Source of the DNA: Mariniblastus sp.
GTDB taxonomy: Bacteria > Planctomycetota > Planctomycetia > Pirellulales > Pirellulaceae
Assembly: GCA_023300235.1 (NCBI GenBank)
Contig: JALZWN010000086.1
Span: 1-50,159, forward strand
Direction of reading: 5' to 3'
DNA: 50,159 nucleotides
Below are positions 45,993 through 50,159 of this stretch, piece after piece; position 1 is the stretch's first letter; each line of letters starts with the position of its first letter. Both the position numbers and the translations under genes were made by a program. Below the pieces are notes generated by a model, which saw only the letters and a program-made list of their open reading frames with translations, was not told the origin of the DNA and ran no database searches.

Positions 45993-47219
45993 ATGAAACG
46001 TTTATTTTACGCCGCCCTAGTCACGCTGTTGTGCAGCACCACCGTCATCGCCCAAGCACCAGCGGTTGATCAAGCACCAGCGGTCGATCAAGCACCAGCG
46101 ATGGCCCCAAAATTTGGCGACGAAGCAAAACGCAAGCTGATCACTCGCAACGGCGTCGACTACCTGCTGCAAAAAGGCCAAGCCGAAGACGGCTCGTTCA
46201 GCAAGCAACTCAACCCGGCCATCACATCGCTGTGCTTGAGCGCCTTGCTGGCCAACGATGTTTCGGTCAACGACCAGCGTATCCAAAAGGGTTTAACGTT
46301 CATTGAATCTCACGTGCAAGACGACGGCGGCATCTACAAAGCAGGCAGCAACCTGCGAAACTACGAGACCAGCGTGGCGATCATGTGTTTCGTGCGGGCT
46401 CGTGATGCCTACAAGAAAACTGGCGTTTCCGCTGAAGAAGCGGGGAAATACGACGTTACGATCGAAAAAGCGGCGGGCTTCTTGAAAGGCCTCCAATGGG
46501 ACGAAGGCGAAAACCACGGCCCGGCCAGCGACTTCCACGGGGGACAAGGCTACGGCAGCCACCAGCGCCCGGACCTATCGAACACGCAATTCTTTTTGGA
46601 CGCTTTGAAAGCATCCGGCGAACCGGCTGACAGTGAAGCGATGCAGAAGGCACTGGTCTTTGTGTCTCGCTGCCAGAACTTGCCGTCGAAACACAACGGG
46701 ATGGACTTTGCAAAGAAGACCGCTGCTGGCGACGAAGGCGGCATGATCTACACGCCCGCCGGCGGCGGAGAAACGAAGGTCGAAGCCGAAGCCAACGAAA
46801 GCGTCGACAACCCCGAAGATGCACCTCAAGGCGGTTTGCGGAGCTATGCTTCGATGACCTACGCGGGGCTGAAGAGCTTCTTGTATGCGGGAGTGTCAAA
46901 AGAAGACCAACGTGTTCGGGCTGCACTCACTTGGATCAGCAGCCACTACGATCTCGATTCGAACCCGGGTCTGGGCCAGCAAGGTTTGTTTTATTACTAT
47001 CACGTTTTTGGCAAAACCATGAACGCGATGGGGGAAAACGAAATCACCGACGCCGCAGGGGTGAAGCACGACTGGCGAAAAGACCTGACCGGCCAACTAG
47101 CGAAACGCCAAAAAGCCGACGGCTCGTGGACCAACGCCGAAAATTCAGCTCGCTGGTACGAAGGCGATCCGAACCTCGTCACCGCCTACTCGCTATTGGC
47201 GTTAAGTTACTGCGAGTAA
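45993..47219 (+). CDS. Secreted alpha-alpha toroid (terpene-cyclase-like) protein
   Basis: 408 residues, with a signal peptide (FYAALVTLLCSTTVIAQA). After cleavage comes a short repeat DQAPAV three times, encoded by an 18-bp tandem repeat (about 46050-46102). The mature part has the QW-like theme of prenyltransferase and squalene-cyclase toroids: GVDYLLQKGQAEDGSFSK, GLTFIESHVQDDGGIY, QLAKRQKADGSWTN and RWYEGDPNLVTAYSLLAL. The catalytic DxDD of squalene-hopene cyclases is absent, so a binding or other enzymatic role is more likely. Similar secreted toroid proteins are common in planctomycetes (family knowledge). Confidence 0.8.
   Translation: MKRLFYAALVTLLCSTTVIAQAPAVDQAPAVDQAPAMAPKFGDEAKRKLITRNGVDYLLQKGQAEDGSFSKQLNPAITSLCLSALLANDVSVNDQRIQKGLTFIESHVQDDGGIYKAGSNLRNYETSVAIMCFVRARDAYKKTGVSAEEAGKYDVTIEKAAGFLKGLQWDEGENHGPASDFHGGQGYGSHQRPDLSNTQFFLDALKASGEPADSEAMQKALVFVSRCQNLPSKHNGMDFAKKTAAGDEGGMIYTPAGGGETKVEAEANESVDNPEDAPQGGLRSYASMTYAGLKSFLYAGVSKEDQRVRAALTWISSHYDLDSNPGLGQQGLFYYYHVFGKTMNAMGENEITDAAGVKHDWRKDLTGQLAKRQKADGSWTNAENSARWYEGDPNLVTAYSLLALSYCE
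46050..46102 (+). repeat. 18-bp tandem repeat inside the toroid gene
   Basis: The unit CAAGCACCAGCGGTTGAT occurs three times, with small changes (GGTTGAT, GGTCGAT, GCGATG), encoding QAPAVD repeats just after the signal peptide. Slippage could change the number of units. Confidence 0.8.
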
Positions 47220-47292
47220 ACCCAACCTGGAGCGCAAGGTAGACCAGACAATGCCCAAGCGTTCCCCATGCCCACGCGTTTTATCATGCGTT

Positions 47293-47317
47293 GGGTGCCA
47301 TGCTTCACGGCGTTGAG
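47293..47317. repeat. 25-bp dispersed repeat (partner of 38101-38125)
   Basis: This copy begins GGGTGCCATGCTTCACGGCG. The copy at 38101-38125 is its reverse complement with one mismatch. Both lie between genes, 9 kb apart. Confidence 0.65.
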
Positions 47318-47370
47318 GGCAAGGATGTCTCCTGAGTGTTGGCATGCTAACGCGTCGGATGTGCCCTTGG

Positions 47371-47405
47371 GAAATCCCCTGAGTATGTTTTCCGAAGGGG
47401 ATTTC
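47371..47405. repeat. Hairpin GAAATCCCC / GGGGATTTC
   Basis: Nine-base perfect arms (47371-47379, 47397-47405) with a 17-nt loop. It has no T-run, so I do not call it a terminator. Confidence 0.5.
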
Positions 47406-47747
47406 TCGAATAGAGCCTTTTTATAAGTCCTGCCCTGATCGCGTAAACATGGCCCCCCTCTCCGGTAAATTTAGCTAGGAACCAAATGTCTGCTTACTAA
47501 AACACACACAATAAACCCAAGTGAATCAAACTTCGGGCACCAACGCATGCCTCCTTCGCGTGGGGTCTTTCACTTCAGCCCACAGACCGGGCCAGGCGGC
47601 CCATCCCCCGATTCCCCCAGCCTACCACGGCCTTCTATCGCTGGCTCAACCTCGCAACTTCCACCCCTTTCTGGCTCAGATCCGGCTTTTACCTACAGAT
47701 CCCTTGACTTTCGACCGAAAACGCTAATTCGATTGCCACATTTTGGG

Positions 47748-47776
47748 TTGACATTCGCCACTTGATCGGGCAAACT
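47748..47776 (+). promoter_or_regulatory. Possible promoter for rplX
   Basis: A perfect TTGACA (47748-47753) is followed after 17 nt by CAAACT (47771-47776), 36 bp before the rplX start. The -10 match is weak. Confidence 0.35.
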
Positions 47777-47812
47777 TCTCGATTCTTGAAAACACGAAAA
47801 AGCAGTAAAAAA

Positions 47813-48160
47813 ATGAAAATCAAAACAGGCGACATGGTCGCAGTGATTAGCGGTGGCGATAAAGGCAAAAACGGCAAGGTTTTGACCGTTGACCACGATA
47901 AAGGCATGCTTGTTGTTGAAGGCGTTAACTTCACCTTCCGCCACATCAAGCCAAGCCAAAAAAACCCAGAAGGCGGCCGCCTGCGTAAAGAATCTCCGAT
48001 TCGCGCAAGCAAAGTCATGGCCATCTGCCCAAAAACCAACAAGCCGACTCGGATTGGCTACCGATACTTGGACGACGGCTCAAAAGAGCGGTTTGCTCGT
48101 ATCAGCGACGCATCGATGGGCGAGATTGCTCCCCCAAAAGCTGCTTACGCAAAGAAGTAG
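47813..48160 (+). CDS. rplX: Large-subunit ribosomal protein L24
   Basis: L24 is an assembly-starting protein of the large ribosomal subunit. From the ATG at 47813 it has 115 residues. The N-terminal KOW motif is clear (MKIKTGDMVAVISGGDKGKNGKVL), then VVEGVNFTFRHIKPSQKNPEGG and the basic C-terminal part ending AYAKK. The frame continues upstream, but this ATG is the family start. Unusually it is alone, not in the spc ribosomal operon between rplN and rplE. Confidence 0.95.
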   Translation: MKIKTGDMVAVISGGDKGKNGKVLTVDHDKGMLVVEGVNFTFRHIKPSQKNPEGGRLRKESPIRASKVMAICPKTNKPTRIGYRYLDDGSKERFARISDASMGEIAPPKAAYAKK

Positions 48161-48474
48161 TAAACCATTGGTTGCAGTGGGCCTTCGCTAAAAGGCGCTT
48201 TGTTAAAAAGCGTTTCGGTAAAAGGCACCTTTATTAATAGACAGCTCTAGCCCGAAGCCTGCTTTGTCAAAAGCTTGCTTTGATTAGAAGCCTGCTTTTA
48301 TTTCCAAAGCACACTCGACCGCTAACGCGAAACGAGCCTGGTTGATGCCGGGCTTTTTTAGTGCGCTCGACGTGCACAACAACAATCTGGAATTGCCCGT
48401 GCAGGTTTTTAAGCTCTGCGTGATCTGATAAAATTCCGCAAGCAATATTTCTCAAAGCAAGGACGTAAGACACC
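48161..48474. other. Intergenic, rplX to pyk, with imperfect repeats and a terminator
   Basis: No gene is supported. 48190-48300 contains loosely repeated words (AAAAGGCGCTTTGTT, AAAAAGCGTTTCGGT, AAAAGGCACC; then AAGCCTGCTTT twice). The terminator is at 48335-48359. Confidence 0.5.
48335..48359 (+). terminator. Rho-independent terminator before pyk
   Basis: AGCCTGG (48335-48341) pairs with CCGGGCT (48348-48354), with one G-T pair, followed by a T-run. It could end rplX transcription. Confidence 0.6.
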
Positions 48475-49923
48475 GTGAACATCAAAAAAATCGCTCCGCT
48501 TAAAGACGCTCGCACCAAAACTGTCGCCACCGTCGGACCAGCTTGCGGCTCACCTGAAAAGCTCGCCCAATTGCTACGAGCCGGAGCGGACGTGTTCCGT
48601 ATCAACATGGCTCACGGTTCTCGTGAATCCCACTGCCAAGCCGTCAAAGACATTCGCCAAGCCTCCAGCGACACAGGCTTGCCAGCGGGCATTTTGGTCG
48701 ACTTGGCCGGTCCTAAAATTCGCTTGGGCCAGCTAACCCAAAACCCGCTGATCCTCGAAAACAACCAAACCGTTCGTATGATCCGCGGCCTCGAAGCCGC
48801 CGCCGATGACGAGTTGACTTGTAACTACGCGCCGTTGATCGACGAAGTCGCCGTTGGCGACGATATCGTTTTGGCCGACGGCATCAGCCGCATCCAGGTA
48901 CTAGAAAAATCCGCCGACCAATTAGTTTGCACAGTTCTCGACGGTGGACCGTTGCGTTCGCGCCAAGGCGTTAACCTTCCCGGAACCAAGCTGTCCGTGC
49001 CCGCGCTTGGCGAAGTCGACATCGAAAATGCGAAGTGGGCCGCCAGCATGGGCGTTGAATTCGTAAGCTTGAGCTTTGTTCGTAACGCTCACGAAGTCAA
49101 CCAGCTGAAGACCTTGCTTCAAACCCACGGCTCGGGTGCGATGGTGATTTCAAAAATCGAAAAAGCCGAAGCCCTTGAACGCTTAGAAGAGATCGTGATC
49201 GCCACCGACGGCGTCATGGTCGCTCGCGGTGACTTGGGTGTTGAGATTCCAATTGAAAAAACGCCACTGGCCCAAAAGCGAATCATTAAGCTTTGCTTGA
49301 AACACCGCAAGCCAGTGATCGTGGCGACTCAGATGCTTGAGAGCATGCACACTTCCAAACAACCGACACGAGCGGAAGTTACCGACGTGGCCAACGCGAT
49401 TTTCGATGGTGCAGACGCCTGCATGCTTTCTGGCGAAACTGCGATCGGTGAATACCCTATCGAAGCCGTGATGATGATGAACCGCATCATGAACGAGAGC
49501 GAGCAAGAGTTCATCGGGCTAGTGCCAAAGGTAACCGCTTACGACCCTGCCTCAAGCGACTGGGACAAAGCGAGCTCCGTGCTGTTTGGTGCGGCCCACA
49601 CCGCCAAGCGAATGGACTCGAAGATGGTAATGTTGGCCAGTCACCACCCGACCACCGCATTGCACAAGTCAAAGCAACGCGACTACATCCCGACGGTTTG
49701 CATCACTGACAGCCCAGAGACTTACCGACGGATGAGCCTGTTCTGGGGCGTGAAGCCCGTTTTAATCGAAACCGCGATCGAAGAAACCAAGCTGCGAACC
49801 TTCGCCAACAAGTGGATCCGAGACAACACGGAGTTGGAAACTGGCAATTCGTTTTTGATCGTCTCCGACACCGAAGTTTTGCCCGGCGTGCAAATGCTAG
49901 TAATGGTCTGCGAAGTCCAATAA
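48475..49923 (+). CDS. pyk: Pyruvate kinase
   Basis: This enzyme turns phosphoenolpyruvate and ADP into pyruvate and ATP, the last glycolytic step. It has 482 residues from a GTG at 48475. The barrel signatures are TVGPACGSPEKLAQLLRAG, FRINMAHGS, ISKIEKAEALERLEEI with the catalytic Lys, VMVARGDLGVEIPIEK, and VIVATQMLESM. A C-terminal regulatory domain is present (SSDWDKASSVLFGAAHTAKR on to PGVQMLVMVCEVQ). Length and motifs are normal. It stands alone. Confidence 0.96.
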   Translation: MNIKKIAPLKDARTKTVATVGPACGSPEKLAQLLRAGADVFRINMAHGSRESHCQAVKDIRQASSDTGLPAGILVDLAGPKIRLGQLTQNPLILENNQTVRMIRGLEAAADDELTCNYAPLIDEVAVGDDIVLADGISRIQVLEKSADQLVCTVLDGGPLRSRQGVNLPGTKLSVPALGEVDIENAKWAASMGVEFVSLSFVRNAHEVNQLKTLLQTHGSGAMVISKIEKAEALERLEEIVIATDGVMVARGDLGVEIPIEKTPLAQKRIIKLCLKHRKPVIVATQMLESMHTSKQPTRAEVTDVANAIFDGADACMLSGETAIGEYPIEAVMMMNRIMNESEQEFIGLVPKVTAYDPASSDWDKASSVLFGAAHTAKRMDSKMVMLASHHPTTALHKSKQRDYIPTVCITDSPETYRRMSLFWGVKPVLIETAIEETKLRTFANKWIRDNTELETGNSFLIVSDTEVLPGVQMLVMVCEVQ

Positions 49924-49950
49924 GCTGCAAGTGCTGGATGCAATGGACTT

Positions 49951-50004
49951 GCTAACGGGCTTGCCCTTGCTAACGCTCGCTTCTTTGCTAACGGGCTTGT
50001 CTTG
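49951..50004. repeat. 18-bp tandem repeat, three copies, after pyk
   Basis: GCTAACGGGCTTGCCCTT (49951) is followed at exact 18-bp steps by a variant starting GCTAACGCTCGC (49969) and by GCTAACGGGCTTGTCTTG (49987). It resembles the GCTAAC-based 20-bp repeat after fabD at 15415. Confidence 0.7.
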
Positions 50005-50159
50005 GGGAGCACTCGGAAGCGAAATAAAACAGAGCGATGAAGGTGTGGGGTAGCACTGCCAATTCACTCGCTCGGGCGTTCGTGCTGGCACTGCCCATGC
50101 CGCGTTTTGCGTTAAGAGGTTTTTCCGGAAACCTAGTGAGCGGGCATGAACTGGCAGCA

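Larger units (their letters stand above)
47220..47812. other. Gene-free region before rplX
   Basis: No gene is supported in 593 bp. It holds the 25-bp dispersed repeat at 47293-47317, the hairpin GAAATCCCC / GGGGATTTC (47371-47405) and a possible rplX promoter. Two overlapping plus-strand frames at 47521-47765 are Pro/Ser-rich and look accidental. Confidence 0.45.

Noticed and set aside
47521-47765. Two overlapping plus-strand frames upstream of rplX
   Set aside because: Both are short and Pro/Ser-rich, lack a ribosome site and overlap each other, so they look accidental.

Overview
The window looks like chromosomal DNA of a planctomycete, most likely of the Pirellulaceae (Rhodopirellula-like). 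This is inferred from protein character, since no search could be run. The clues are a fused ResB-CcsA cytochrome c biogenesis protein, a secreted protein with an HEAxH/WYSEGLAE protease signature, a serine/threonine kinase, very large TPR proteins beside ExbB/ExbD, many secreted proteins of unknown function, loosely packed genes, and AT-poor intergenic stretches full of short repeats. I see no prophage, insertion sequence, CRISPR array, rRNA or biosynthetic gene cluster.

Layout. 1-5.4 kb (mostly minus strand): a cut-off zinc-ribbon membrane protein, a frameshifted membrane protein, a small lipoprotein, accA, a Ser/Thr kinase, the decayed remains of a ParDE-type toxin-antitoxin module, and a CaCA cation exchanger. 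5.7-8.1 kb: the methionine-salvage genes mtnB, mtnD and mtnC on the plus strand, followed by a 132-bp nested inverted-repeat element. 8.6-11.8 kb (minus): an Mrp/ApbC ATPase, a small unknown protein, and a PAS-AAA-Fis regulator lacking key sigma-54 activator motifs. 12.0-18.6 kb (plus): ruvB, ald, then the type II fatty-acid genes fabD, fabG, acpP and fabF. 18.7-23.5 kb: a secreted EEP-family hydrolase, a secreted gluzincin-like protein, tRNA-Leu(UAG) with promoter and terminator, and a lipoprotein.

24.0-33.5 kb is the most system-like part. A minus-strand run encodes a 1,045-residue TPR protein, a second TPR protein, ExbB/MotA/TolQ and two ExbD/TolR proteins. Facing away from it is an overlapping pair of membrane-anchored proteins that share a repeated domain I do not recognise. 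Together they look like a proton-driven envelope machine with dedicated periplasmic partners. 33.7-38.5 kb: mdh, a repeat-rich gap, a TPR-like unknown, an ABC ATPase without a permease, and a zinc-ribbon gene broken by an in-frame TAG. 38.6-43.6 kb (minus): the ResB-CcsA fusion and an upstream lipoprotein with an internal duplication. 44.3-50 kb: a coiled-coil protein, a lone groES, a secreted alpha-alpha toroid protein, a lone rplX (L24) and pyruvate kinase.

Across the whole window the octamer CCCTGCCC occurs about ten times on the plus strand, irrespective of gene direction, and I saw no copy of its complement there. The complement GGGCAGGG fits the KOPS consensus GGGNAGGG, so this may be a chromosome-polarity signal.
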